A stretch of 64,000 nucleotides of DNA from Lacrimispora sp. 210928-DFI.3.58 (GTDB lineage: Bacteria > Bacillota > Clostridia > Lachnospirales > Lachnospiraceae): the NCBI RefSeq assembly GCF_020554865.1, contig NZ_JAJCIC010000021.1, forward strand, positions 1-64,000, written 5' to 3'. Position 1 is the stretch's first letter; each line of letters begins with the position of its first letter. The notes under the pieces are model-generated. The model made no database searches. It saw nothing but the letters and a program-made list of their open reading frames with translations, and was not told the origin of the DNA. The position numbers were made by a program, and so were the translations under genes. Of this stretch, positions 15,070-23,634 are shown one piece after another.

Positions 15070-17310
15070 TCACGTCAGATCGTAGTAGGAGGCCACATGC
15101 TCACATCCTGCAAGCTCCTTTAAGCGCTGTTCTGCCATTTTCCTAATCTGTATCAGTATATCATAATTTTCATGCTTTATATATAAAATTTTTCTGTAAA
15201 TATCATTAACTTTGTAAATGGGAGCATTTACAGGTCCGATAAAGGCCGGGGCCTCTTCCCCCTTTTCCTTAAGGCTCTCAAGGCTTGCAAAGAGCATGTC
15301 CGCTGCCCCCGCCAGGGCGTCCTCCCTGGGGCTCTGGAGCTGTATGGTGAGAAGTCCCATGGCAGGCGGATAGCCCAGCATCCTCCGGAAGGCCATTTCC
15401 TGGCTGTAGAATGCTTCGTAGTCCTGCTTTGCCGCAGTAAGGATGCTGTAATGGTCCGGCTGGTAGGTCTGGATCACCATGGTGCCTAAGCGGTCTCCTC
15501 TTCCTGCCCTGCCTGCAGCCTGGGTCAGGAGGGCAAAGGTTTCCTCGCTGCAGCGGTAGTCGGAGGCATAGAGGGAGAGATCTGCCGCCAGGGCACTCAC
15601 CAGAGTTACCTTTGGAAAGTCGTGGCCCTTTACGATCATCTGGGTTCCGATCAGGATATCCGCCTCTCCCCGTCCAAAGGAGGAAAGGATCTCCTGGTGC
15701 CCGCCTTTTTTTGATGTAGTGTCCATATCCATGCGAAGGACTCTGGCCTGGGGGAACATTTTCACTGCCAGCTCCTCGATCTTCTGTGTCCCTGTCCCAA
15801 AGGGGGCAATATAGGGTGATCCGCAGGAGGGGCACCGCTTTGGCTGGGGCGCCGTATGTCCGCAGTAATGGCATCTCATCTGCCCGTCCCTGTGCAGAGT
15901 CAGGGTGACATCGCAGTGGGGGCATTTGAGCGCCTCCCCGCAGGAGCGGCAGGATACAAAGCTGGCATAACCCCTTCGGTTGATAAAGAGCATGGTCTGC
16001 TCCCCCTTTGAAAGCCTGTCCTCTATAAGTTCCTTCAGGCGGCGGCTGAAAATGGAACGGTTTCCTGACTTCAGCTCCTCCCTCAGATCCACCACCTCTG
16101 CCTTCGGAAGGCTGGCCTGGGCTTTGGCGCGCTCCTTTAAGGTAAGCAGCCTGTACTCTCCCTTTAACGCCTTTGTATAGCTCTCCAGGGAAGGGGTAGC
16201 GGAGCCCAGCACCAGGCTGGCGCCGCTTATTTTCGCCCGCATGGCGGCCGCCTCCCTGGCATCGTAGCGCGGGGAGAGCTCGCTTTTGTAGGAATTTTCA
16301 TGCTCCTCATCAATGATGATAAGGCCCAGACGCTCAAAAGGTGCAAACAGGGCAGAGCGGGGACCGATGATCATGTCGATATCCCCCGTCCTTGCCCTCT
16401 CATACTGGTCATAGCGCTCTCCCGCCGACATTCTGGAGTTCAGCACGGAGACACGGTTCCCAAAACGCCGGTAAAACCGCATTACTGTCTGCCAGGTAAG
16501 GGAGATCTCCGGTATCAGGACGATCACCTGCTTCCCTGCCCCTACCACATGGGAGATGAACTCCATGTAGACCTCTGTCTTTCCGCTGCCTGTAATACCG
16601 TGGATGAGGTAGGTCCCCCGTATGCCCCGGCTGTACTCTCCCGTCATGGTATCCGCAGCCATCCTCTGGGCTGCTGTCAGCTGGATGGCAGCTCCTGTTC
16701 CGATGCCCTCTCCCAGAGGCTGCATCCCTGCCAATGGATTGCGGTAGCGCTCTGCCACCTCCACAGAAATGGCCCCTGCTTCCTCCAGAGGCTTGATGGA
16801 GGAGGCAGTAAGTCCCAGGCGGCTCATGGCTTCCTCGTAGTGGATCGATCCCTGTCCTCTGAAAGCCGTAAGGAGCCGCAGGCGGGCTTTGTATTTTTTC
16901 CGTTCTGCCTCCTTTACAGCTTCCTCCAGGGCTTCCGGTGAGAGAAGACAGCGGATGCGCCGCTTGGGAGACTCCTTTATTTTCTGCTTGACCGGAAGGA
17001 CCGTCTTTAAGGCCTGGTTCATGGTGGAACCGTATCGCTCCTTCATCCACCAGGCCAGCCAGATCAGCTGGGACTGGGCGGTAACGCTGCCCTTTACGAT
17101 CCCGGCCACATCCTTGATCTTTGACTCCTCATACTGGACCTCGTCGGTCAGCTCCACCACATAGCCCTTTCTCTGGCGGCTTCCGGCCCCAAAGGGGATA
17201 TAGACCTGCTTTCCCGCCTCGATCTCCCCTTCCAGCTCCCGCGGGACCCGGTACTGGAACACGCGGTCCACGCTCTCATGGGAAATGTCAATGATGATAT
17301 TGGCATACAT
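15070..17310 (-). CDS. priA: Primosomal protein N' helicase
   Basis: A 746-residue superfamily 2 helicase that restarts stalled replication forks. Order: N-terminal 3'-DNA-binding and winged-helix regions (to about 200), Walker A GITGSGKTEV (about 245), DEEH (about 333), then the zinc-binding region with eight Cys including CRSCGEALKCPHC and CHYCGH (about 455-500), helicase motifs V/VI (QAAGRAGRG), and a C-terminal domain. Length and motif set are complete. It opens the long series that ends at thiN; its upstream gap to the MATE gene holds repeat D1. Confidence 0.97.
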   Translation of the reverse strand: MYANIIIDISHESVDRVFQYRVPRELEGEIEAGKQVYIPFGAGSRQRKGYVVELTDEVQYEESKIKDVAGIVKGSVTAQSQLIWLAWWMKERYGSTMNQALKTVLPVKQKIKESPKRRIRCLLSPEALEEAVKEAERKKYKARLRLLTAFRGQGSIHYEEAMSRLGLTASSIKPLEEAGAISVEVAERYRNPLAGMQPLGEGIGTGAAIQLTAAQRMAADTMTGEYSRGIRGTYLIHGITGSGKTEVYMEFISHVVGAGKQVIVLIPEISLTWQTVMRFYRRFGNRVSVLNSRMSAGERYDQYERARTGDIDMIIGPRSALFAPFERLGLIIIDEEHENSYKSELSPRYDAREAAAMRAKISGASLVLGSATPSLESYTKALKGEYRLLTLKERAKAQASLPKAEVVDLREELKSGNRSIFSRRLKELIEDRLSKGEQTMLFINRRGYASFVSCRSCGEALKCPHCDVTLTLHRDGQMRCHYCGHTAPQPKRCPSCGSPYIAPFGTGTQKIEELAVKMFPQARVLRMDMDTTSKKGGHQEILSSFGRGEADILIGTQMIVKGHDFPKVTLVSALAADLSLYASDYRCSEETFALLTQAAGRAGRGDRLGTMVIQTYQPDHYSILTAAKQDYEAFYSQEMAFRRMLGYPPAMGLLTIQLQSPREDALAGAADMLFASLESLKEKGEEAPAFIGPVNAPIYKVNDIYRKILYIKHENYDILIQIRKMAEQRLKELAGCEHVASYYDLT

Positions 17311-17381
17311 ATGGTTCTCTTACCTGTCCTTTCTGTGATGCTGCGGCTAAGCTGGAGCCGGAACCGGCACCAAGATCACCC

Positions 17382-17430
17382 GTTACTGTTCACAGCCCGG
17401 CTAAAAAACAGCCGTTCTGTGAACAGTAAC
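17382..17430. repeat. Palindromic element D1
   Basis: A 49-nt hairpin with perfect 14-bp arms (17382-17395 / 17417-17430) and an inner CGGCT/AGCCG stem. It starts 2 nt after the MATE stop codon. The 7-mer ATCACCC stands at 17375-17381 and again at 17432-17438, almost exactly at the two ends, suggesting insertion with target duplication. It could also end MATE transcription. Confidence 0.75.
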
Positions 17431-17432
17431 AA

Positions 17433-18755
17433 TCACCCCACAGAGGCCGCCCTCTTTTCAAATCCCCAGAACCGCCATACAAAGACTGCTGCCCGGAAGA
17501 TCCAGTCAATGAACATACCGTACCAGACGCCGATCACCCCTGTCTGGAATATGTACACGAACAGGTAGGCAAAGCCGATGCGGAAGACCCACATGGAGAA
17601 CACGGAGATCGTCATGGTAAACCTGGCATCCAGGGATGCCCTCAGAGAGTGGGGAATGGTAAATGCCAGCGGCCATATGATCATAGCGGCACTGTGGGCC
17701 ATGATCATCTCCTTTGCCATGACGGCTGCCTGGGGAGACAGGTTGTAGATCGCCACAAGCTGGCTCGATCCCACAAACATGGCTGTGCTGACCACTGCCA
17801 GGATACCATAGTTCACCGCGATCAGGGCCTTTGAATACTGCTTTGCCTCCCCGATCCGTCCCGCGCCCACGCACTGGCCTACAATGGTGATCAGTCCCAG
17901 TCCCAGGGCATTGCCCGGCAGATACAGAACTGTCACCAGATTGCAGGCAACGGCATAGCTGGCAATGGAGGCTGTCCCCAAAGAGGATACCAGGCTCTGG
18001 AGAAATATTTTTCCAAACTGGAACATCCCGCTCTCCAGGCCTCCCGGAATACCGATGGAGAGAATGCTCTTTATCAGACGGATATCCGGTATCAGAACCT
18101 TTAAGCTGTTAAGCCTGATGGTATTGTGCCTGTTCTGGATCAGCACCATCATCATGGCGGCCGCGATCACACGGCTTATGAGGGTGGGCAGGGCCACGCC
18201 CGCCACGCCCATTTTGAGGCCGAAGACGCAGATGGCATTTCCAATGATATTGATCCCATTCATGACAAAGGAGGTAAACATGGATACTTTTGAGTTGCCC
18301 ATGGAGCGGAACAGGGCCGCGCATGCATTGTAGAGGCCCAGAAAGGGGTAGGACAGGGCCGTGATCCAAAAATAGGTCTGGGCATTATCCATAACAGACT
18401 GCTCCACTGCTCCAAATATCCCCCTCAACAGATGGCGGTTTCCCACCAGGGCGACCACGGTAACAGTCAGAGCCATGAGCAAGGTCACAAGCACCAGCTG
18501 GCCGGCTGCCCTCCCAGCCTCCTTTGAATCTTCCTTTCCTAGATATTGGGAACAGACCACAGCGCCTCCCGTTGCCATGGCGCCCATGATCTGAATGATC
18601 AGGATGCTGATGGAATCCACCAGGGAAACGCCTGACACGGCAGCCTCCCCGACAGCGGCTACCATCACCACATCCACCATTCCTACCAGCACCGTCATGA
18701 TCTGCTCTATGATCAGCGGCGCCAGAAGTTTTATCAGCTGTTTTCTGGAAAACAT
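17433..18755 (-). CDS. MATE-family efflux transporter
   Basis: A 440-residue protein with 12 predicted membrane helices in two homologous bundles, typical of NorM/DinF-type multidrug exporters driven by Na+ or H+. Recognisable segments are the N-terminal LAPLIIEQIMTVLVGMVD and the second-half start near IRLIKSILSIGIPGG. The open frame begins at 18851, but ATG 18755 (MFSRKQLIK) has AAGGA 7 nt upstream and matches the family start. Substrate unknown. It is followed by hairpin D1. Confidence 0.9.
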   Translation of the reverse strand: MFSRKQLIKLLAPLIIEQIMTVLVGMVDVVMVAAVGEAAVSGVSLVDSISILIIQIMGAMATGGAVVCSQYLGKEDSKEAGRAAGQLVLVTLLMALTVTVVALVGNRHLLRGIFGAVEQSVMDNAQTYFWITALSYPFLGLYNACAALFRSMGNSKVSMFTSFVMNGINIIGNAICVFGLKMGVAGVALPTLISRVIAAAMMMVLIQNRHNTIRLNSLKVLIPDIRLIKSILSIGIPGGLESGMFQFGKIFLQSLVSSLGTASIASYAVACNLVTVLYLPGNALGLGLITIVGQCVGAGRIGEAKQYSKALIAVNYGILAVVSTAMFVGSSQLVAIYNLSPQAAVMAKEMIMAHSAAMIIWPLAFTIPHSLRASLDARFTMTISVFSMWVFRIGFAYLFVYIFQTGVIGVWYGMFIDWIFRAAVFVWRFWGFEKRAASVG

Positions 18756-18828
18756 GTATGTATCCTTCTTTCCTTTCATTGATGAGGTAACCCCCGTACC
18801 ATGTTCAGGGCCGGAGTCTCCGGCCGCT

Positions 18829-20163
18829 CTATCCTCTGCCCCCGATCTCATAGCTTCCCCCGCCCACAGCCTTCACGGCAGAGCTGAAAAACTCTTTTGC
18901 CACTGCGATCAGGTAACAGGTATCATAGATCCCTGCTGTCTCATAGGGTGAATGCATGGCCAGCTGGGGCAGGCCGATGTCCACGGCGTTGACCGCCACA
19001 TGGCGGCTGGAAAGATTCCCCAGGGTAGAGCCGCCTGCAATATCAGAGCGGTTGGTGTAGATCTGCCAGGGAGCCCCCGCCCTGCGGCAGAACGACTTAA
19101 ACACGGCAGCCGACACAGCGTCTGTGGTGTATTTCTGGCCTCCGTGGTATTTGATGACGATCCCCTTATTGATATACGGACGGTTCACCGGATCCGCCAT
19201 ATCTGCACGGTTGGGATGGACTGCATGGGCATTGTCGCCGGAGATCATAAAGCTGGATGCCAGGGCTCTGTAGTAGTCCTCCTCTGTCCTGCCTGCCCCA
19301 CGGTTGATCCGCCGCAGCACATCCTCCAGGAAGGTGGAATCCGCACCCTGCTTTGTGCTGCTTCCCACCTCCTCATTGTCAAACACAGCATGGACCGGAA
19401 CGCTGTCCCCGCATTCTCCCTTTAAGAAGCCCTTCAGGGAGGAAAATGCGCACTGCAGATCGTCCAGCCTGCCGCAGGATACAAATTCCCCGGAGGCTCC
19501 CCAGATGCTTCCCTTTACCCTGTTATACAAAAACAAATCATGGCCCAGGATCGCTTTCTCACATACACCAGCGCTCTCCGCCACAGTCTTCATAAAGGTC
19601 CCCTCTGCATCAGCGCCTCCATAGAGAGGCAGCATGTCGACCTGGGCATTGTATTTATAGCCGTCATTGACCTCGCGGTTCATGTGGATCGCCAGATTGG
19701 GGATCAGCACCAGATCGCGGTCCACCTTCACCAGCTTTGTCACAAGACGGCCCTTCTCCTCCACCACCAGGCGGCCTGCCACGGAAAGAGGACGGTCAAA
19801 CCAGGGGGCGCAGAGCATGCCGCCGTACTTTTCCACATTCAGCTTCACATACTGGCCTGCGTGCATCTCCGGGTTTTCCTTGATCTTAAAAGTGGGGGAA
19901 TCGCTGTGGCTCGCCATAATGTGAAAGCCGGAAAAATCCTTTCCCGGTATCTGAAAAGCGATGAGGGAGGAGGCGTTTCTCGTCACATAGTAGCGTCCCC
20001 TCTCCTTTAACTCCCAGGACTCCTCCTCCTTCAGCTCTTTAAAGCCTTCTGCCTTCAGCATTTCAGCCATATTTTCCACTGCATGAAAGCAGGTGGGGCT
20101 TTTTTCCAGAAAATCGATCAATTCCTCTGCCGTTTTACGGCAGTCCTCTTTTTTCCATTCCAT
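18829..20163 (-). CDS. apeB: M18-family aminopeptidase
   Basis: A 444-residue cytoplasmic zinc aminopeptidase related to yeast aminopeptidase I and DNPEP, which releases N-terminal residues (often acidic) from peptides. Zinc ligands and catalytic residues are visible in ASHSDSPTF (His), the FDNEEVGS motif (Glu pair, about residue 262), SGDNAHAVHP (Asp, His) and the C-terminal MHSPYETAG (His). Length is usual. AAGGAG lies about 11 nt before the ATG. Confidence 0.92.
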   Translation of the reverse strand: MEWKKEDCRKTAEELIDFLEKSPTCFHAVENMAEMLKAEGFKELKEEESWELKERGRYYVTRNASSLIAFQIPGKDFSGFHIMASHSDSPTFKIKENPEMHAGQYVKLNVEKYGGMLCAPWFDRPLSVAGRLVVEEKGRLVTKLVKVDRDLVLIPNLAIHMNREVNDGYKYNAQVDMLPLYGGADAEGTFMKTVAESAGVCEKAILGHDLFLYNRVKGSIWGASGEFVSCGRLDDLQCAFSSLKGFLKGECGDSVPVHAVFDNEEVGSSTKQGADSTFLEDVLRRINRGAGRTEEDYYRALASSFMISGDNAHAVHPNRADMADPVNRPYINKGIVIKYHGGQKYTTDAVSAAVFKSFCRRAGAPWQIYTNRSDIAGGSTLGNLSSRHVAVNAVDIGLPQLAMHSPYETAGIYDTCYLIAVAKEFFSSAVKAVGGGSYEIGGRG

Positions 20164-20261
20164 ATTTTTCGTATCTCCTTGTATTTATATCAATGATCTC
20201 TCCTGCATTTTCATATACTGGTCCCTTCCGGGTTCCAAATGGCAAGGCGGCTTTCAGGATA

Positions 20262-21674
20262 TTACGCACCGTCTGCTTCCCGTGAGGCCATCCAGGGCAG
20301 AAGGAAGCCCAGTCCCACCAGCACAAAAGGCGTCACAATATTCAGTATCAGCTGAAACCTGTCCTCGGAATAGATCCCTGTCAGGCAGGCAAAGGCCGTC
20401 AGGGCAAAACACCAGCCCCCTATGAGGATCCCCGCCAGCCTTCCCCTGACAAAGCAGTATTCTCCGTGAAAGGCCTCCCCTGCCTTTTTGAGCCCGATGT
20501 AGGCTGCAAACACCCACAGATAGCGTAGGGGCATGCAGACAGAGTTCACCTTTATGAGCCACCTTACCAGCACGTCCACATTTTTGATTCCAAAGGCCGG
20601 GACCAGGATCAGGATGCTCACGATCACCAGCACCAGCCTGTGGCCCTTTGCGTATACGCCGTACCGATTCTTCTCACACATCGCCTGGGGGATATACCGC
20701 CTGTCTGCGCTGTCAAGGAGCATCCTGAGTGGCGCGTCCACGGAAAGCACCATGACGGAAAACTGCCCCACCAGATTCGTCAGCGCATAGGCGATCACAA
20801 ACAGATTGCCTGCATGGTAATACTCCCCCAGCCGCTGGAAGGCATAGTAGGCCCCGTTTGTCATCAGATCCTCCGGTATCGCATCGGAGTCAAACATCAT
20901 CCCCAGGGCAATGGTCCCTAAAATGGCAGTCAGGGCGACCATCACAGCCAGGGCGATCATCCCCTTTGAGAAATCCCTGGCGGGATCCTGCATTTTGTTT
21001 ACATAGGGGGATATCTTTTCACAGCCTCCCACCGCAAAGACCAGAATGGAAAGCCCCGTGAAAAAGCCCGGATCAAACTGCGGCATAAAGGCGGCCGGCC
21101 TCCAGGAAATGTCCAGAAGCTCCTCTCCGGTCAGCGCAGGGGCCGCTAACATCATGAGGATGAACAGCATGGACATGAGAAACATGGCAGAGCCTGCCAG
21201 GGCGGAGAGCTGCTTTAAGACCCGGATCCCCCTGCCTGCCAGATACATGGCAAAAAAGAAGATCACCAGACACATAAGCTGCATGACCCTGGTATCCATG
21301 CTGCTGGCCCTCTTGTCCTGAAACAAGGCCCAGCTGGCCGCGATCACTGTGGAATTCGGCTTCTGGGAAATGTAGGGCATGTGCACCACCCAGTAGGTCC
21401 AGCCCGCGTAGTAGGCCATGCGGGGGCCGATGGTCTCATGGATCCAGGAGCTCACTCCGCCTCCGGCCTCCTGAAAGGTGGAGCCCAGCTCCCCCACCAT
21501 GAGGGCGTAGGGCACAAAATACACTGCAAATATCAGGATCCAGGACACAATGGCCTTTAAGCCTCCGTACTCGGAAAACCCGTTGATCACATTGCCAAAG
21601 CTCCACACCGTTGAAAAGGCCATGAGGGCCAGTGTATGCCATAAAATATTCCTGCTGTCCTTCTGATTCTCCAT
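20262..21674 (-). CDS. APC-family amino acid permease
   Basis: A 470-residue protein with about 12 membrane helices. The N-terminus (LALMAFSTVWSFGNVINGF, then GELGSTFQEAGGGVSSWI) matches the amino acid-polyamine-organocation superfamily, close to the glutamate/GABA-antiporter branch. It would import or exchange an amino acid; the substrate cannot be fixed. The M18 aminopeptidase lies 98 bp downstream on the same strand, so the pair may serve peptide/amino-acid use. Upstream lies a 528-bp repeat-rich gap. Confidence 0.87.
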   Translation of the reverse strand: MENQKDSRNILWHTLALMAFSTVWSFGNVINGFSEYGGLKAIVSWILIFAVYFVPYALMVGELGSTFQEAGGGVSSWIHETIGPRMAYYAGWTYWVVHMPYISQKPNSTVIAASWALFQDKRASSMDTRVMQLMCLVIFFFAMYLAGRGIRVLKQLSALAGSAMFLMSMLFILMMLAAPALTGEELLDISWRPAAFMPQFDPGFFTGLSILVFAVGGCEKISPYVNKMQDPARDFSKGMIALAVMVALTAILGTIALGMMFDSDAIPEDLMTNGAYYAFQRLGEYYHAGNLFVIAYALTNLVGQFSVMVLSVDAPLRMLLDSADRRYIPQAMCEKNRYGVYAKGHRLVLVIVSILILVPAFGIKNVDVLVRWLIKVNSVCMPLRYLWVFAAYIGLKKAGEAFHGEYCFVRGRLAGILIGGWCFALTAFACLTGIYSEDRFQLILNIVTPFVLVGLGFLLPWMASREADGA

Positions 21675-21699
21675 TGTCCGTTCTCCTTGTCTGAAAAAC

Positions 21700-21874
21700 G
21701 TTACTGTTCACACCCCGGCTAAAAAGCAGCCGTTCTGTGAACAATAACACGCTCCGCAATGCACACAAACCGCAAAAAACGCGGTTTGGCGCCGCAACCC
21801 TCGGGTTTTCTGTGACTTCCGCTGCGCTTCACTCACAAAAAACACCTCGCGGGATATCGGCTGTGAACAGTAAC
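21700..21874. repeat. Composite palindromic element D2
   Basis: A D1-like hairpin (arms 21700-21712 / 21737-21749) with one changed base, followed by about 110 nt containing another hairpin (AAACCGC/GCGGTTT, about 21769-21787), and ending in a third arm CTGTGAACAGTAAC (21861-21874) that can also pair with the first. The 7-mer CTGAAAA occurs at 21691-21697 and 21874-21880, at the two edges of the composite. Confidence 0.7.
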
Positions 21875-21877
21875 TGA

Positions 21878-21909
21878 AAAGCTGCTGCCTGCAAAGGACA
21901 GGCAGCTTT
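21878..21909 (-). terminator. Hairpin terminator after murF
   Basis: GCTGCCTG at 21884-21891 pairs with CAGGCAGC at 21899-21906, extended by AAA/TTT on both sides; on the minus strand it is followed by TTTTC. It lies about 300 nt after the murF stop, beyond repeat A2. Confidence 0.5.
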
Positions 21910-21966
21910 GCCATACTAGTCTTTCCAGAACAGAAGAACCCTATTCATGGGTGGCCCGATCATAAC

Positions 21967-22194
21967 CATAACCGTTCAGAGGCCTGCCGGGAGGGCAGCT
22001 GGAGCGACTTTGCAGGACATTAGAAGCACTTAGTCAGCTGGTTTTTCCGTTCAGAGCAGCATCAATGATTGTTTGAGCGCAGCGAGTTGCGTTGATGCTG
22101 CTCTGGCTTTTCGGAAAAATCAGGTGTCTTAGTGCTTCTTATGTCCGAAACCGGAGCGCCAGACGCCATCCCGGCTGCCCTCTGAACGGTTATG
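21967..22194. repeat. Palindromic repeat A2
   Basis: A 228-bp nested palindrome beginning 8 nt after the murF stop. Outer arms 21967-21982 and 22179-22194 pair perfectly (CATAACCGTTCAGAGG). The core is shared with A1 (GCGACTTTGCAGGACATTAGAAGCACTTAG ... its near-complement ATGTCCGAAACCGGAGCG), and a central hairpin CAGAGCAGCATCAA/TTGATGCTGCTCTG is added. The outer arms are unrelated to those of A3 and A4. Confidence 0.85.
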
Positions 22195-22202
22195 TCCGAT
22201 CC

Positions 22203-23633
22203 CTATTTTTCCTTCAGATAAGCCACTGCCTTAGAAAGCCCCATGCTGTTGGAGCCCTTAAACAGAATACAGTCCCCTTCCTTTATATTCTCATCCAGCC
22301 ACTCCTTTACCTCATCTAAGCTTCCGCAGTATGTAATCCCGCAGCCTGCAGCTTTCTCCTTTATTCCCTTCCCTATCTCACAGGAAAGCTCTCCTAAGAG
22401 AACCACACAGTCAATGGGATGGCCGGCAATGTAGGCTCCTATCTCCCGGTGGAACCTGGGTGCCTCCGGGCCCAGCTCCTTCATATCTCCCAGGACAGCG
22501 ACCTTCCTGCGGCCTTCCCCGGCAGCACGCAGCACTTCCAGGCCTGCCTTCATGGATACGGGGCTGGCATTGTAGCTGTCATCAATGACACGTATACCCT
22601 TGTGTTCAAAAATCTGCTGGCGGCCCTTATAGCCCTCAAAGGACTCCAAGGCCTTCGCCGCCTTCTCCATGGGGATGCCGTAGTTTGCGGCAACTGCCAG
22701 GGCCGCAAGAGCATTGCTCACCATATGGCTTCCCATGACCTTCAGACGCACCTGGGCGCTTTCCCCTCCATGGACAGCCGTAAACACGGGATAACCGTTT
22801 TCCAAATGGAGGTTTTCTCCCCTGAAATCACAGTTTTCTCCCATTCCGTAAAAGCAGGCTCTTCTTCCGCCTTCCGGCGTTACTTTGCTTAAAAGAGGGT
22901 CATCTCCGTTTAAGAACAGGCAGCCGTCCTCTCTCATGCCATCCTGGATATGGAGCTTTTCCTTTAAGATATTTTCCTGGGAGCCCAGCTGCTCAATGTG
23001 GCTGACCCCGATATTTGTCATCACTGCACAGTCCACCCTGGCGATCCCGGCGATCCTTGTCATCTCCCCCGGCTCGCTCATGCCCAGCTCGATCACGCCG
23101 ATTCCGGCCTCCTCCGGGATCTCCGACAGGGTGATTGGAACGCCCACCTGGCTGTTGCTGTTTCCCGGCGTTTTATACACCGTAAAGCCTGCGCTTAAGG
23201 CCGCTGCCACCATCTCCCTGGTGGTAGTCTTTCCCACACTGCCTGTCACACCGACTAAGGGGATGGTGATCCGGCTTCTCAAAAAGCTTCCAAAGGCCTG
23301 GAGGGCAGCTTTCGTATCCTCCACCTGGATCCAGGCAGCCTTCCTGGCTGCCTCTGCCGCCTCCCCGCTTTTACCGGCCTGCTCCTCTATGGCGGCCTCC
23401 GCCTCCTGCCTGCTCTTATGACGGCTGGTAAATACAGCTGCCGCCCCTGCCTGCATTGCCTGGCACAGGAAGCGGTGGGCATCCACTCTTTCCCCAATGA
23501 TGGGAACGAACAGATCGTTGCCCCTCATTGTCCTGGAATCCAGGCTGATGTGTTCTATTTCCTGGCTGCCGTCTCCCAGAAGGAGACGCCCTCCTGTGGC
23601 TTTTACGATATCTGATACGGTTATATTTCTCAT
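22203..23633 (-). CDS. murF: UDP-MurNAc-tripeptide:D-Ala-D-Ala ligase
   Basis: A 476-residue Mur ligase that adds D-Ala-D-Ala to the UDP-MurNAc tripeptide, completing the cytoplasmic peptidoglycan precursor. The N-terminal substrate domain begins with ISLDSRTMRGNDLF; the central ATPase domain has GSVGKTTTRE (about 131) and ELGMSEPGEM; the C-terminal domain has VIDDSYNASPVSM and VLGDMKELG. Length is normal. It starts 1 bp after murE, so the two are one transcription unit. Confidence 0.96.
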   Translation of the reverse strand: MRNITVSDIVKATGGRLLLGDGSQEIEHISLDSRTMRGNDLFVPIIGERVDAHRFLCQAMQAGAAAVFTSRHKSRQEAEAAIEEQAGKSGEAAEAARKAAWIQVEDTKAALQAFGSFLRSRITIPLVGVTGSVGKTTTREMVAAALSAGFTVYKTPGNSNSQVGVPITLSEIPEEAGIGVIELGMSEPGEMTRIAGIARVDCAVMTNIGVSHIEQLGSQENILKEKLHIQDGMREDGCLFLNGDDPLLSKVTPEGGRRACFYGMGENCDFRGENLHLENGYPVFTAVHGGESAQVRLKVMGSHMVSNALAALAVAANYGIPMEKAAKALESFEGYKGRQQIFEHKGIRVIDDSYNASPVSMKAGLEVLRAAGEGRRKVAVLGDMKELGPEAPRFHREIGAYIAGHPIDCVVLLGELSCEIGKGIKEKAAGCGITYCGSLDEVKEWLDENIKEGDCILFKGSNSMGLSKAVAYLKEK

Positions 23634-23634
23634 C

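Noticed and set aside
22092..22319. Recurring small open frame (MMLLWLFGKIRCLSASYVRN) also seen near 44539 and 55541
   Set aside because: It lies wholly inside family A repeats, tracks the repeat in all copies and has no RBS or codon signal. The opposite-strand frame (MLLMSCKVA...) likewise only extends the dehydrogenase and CcdA-TlpA frames falsely upstream.
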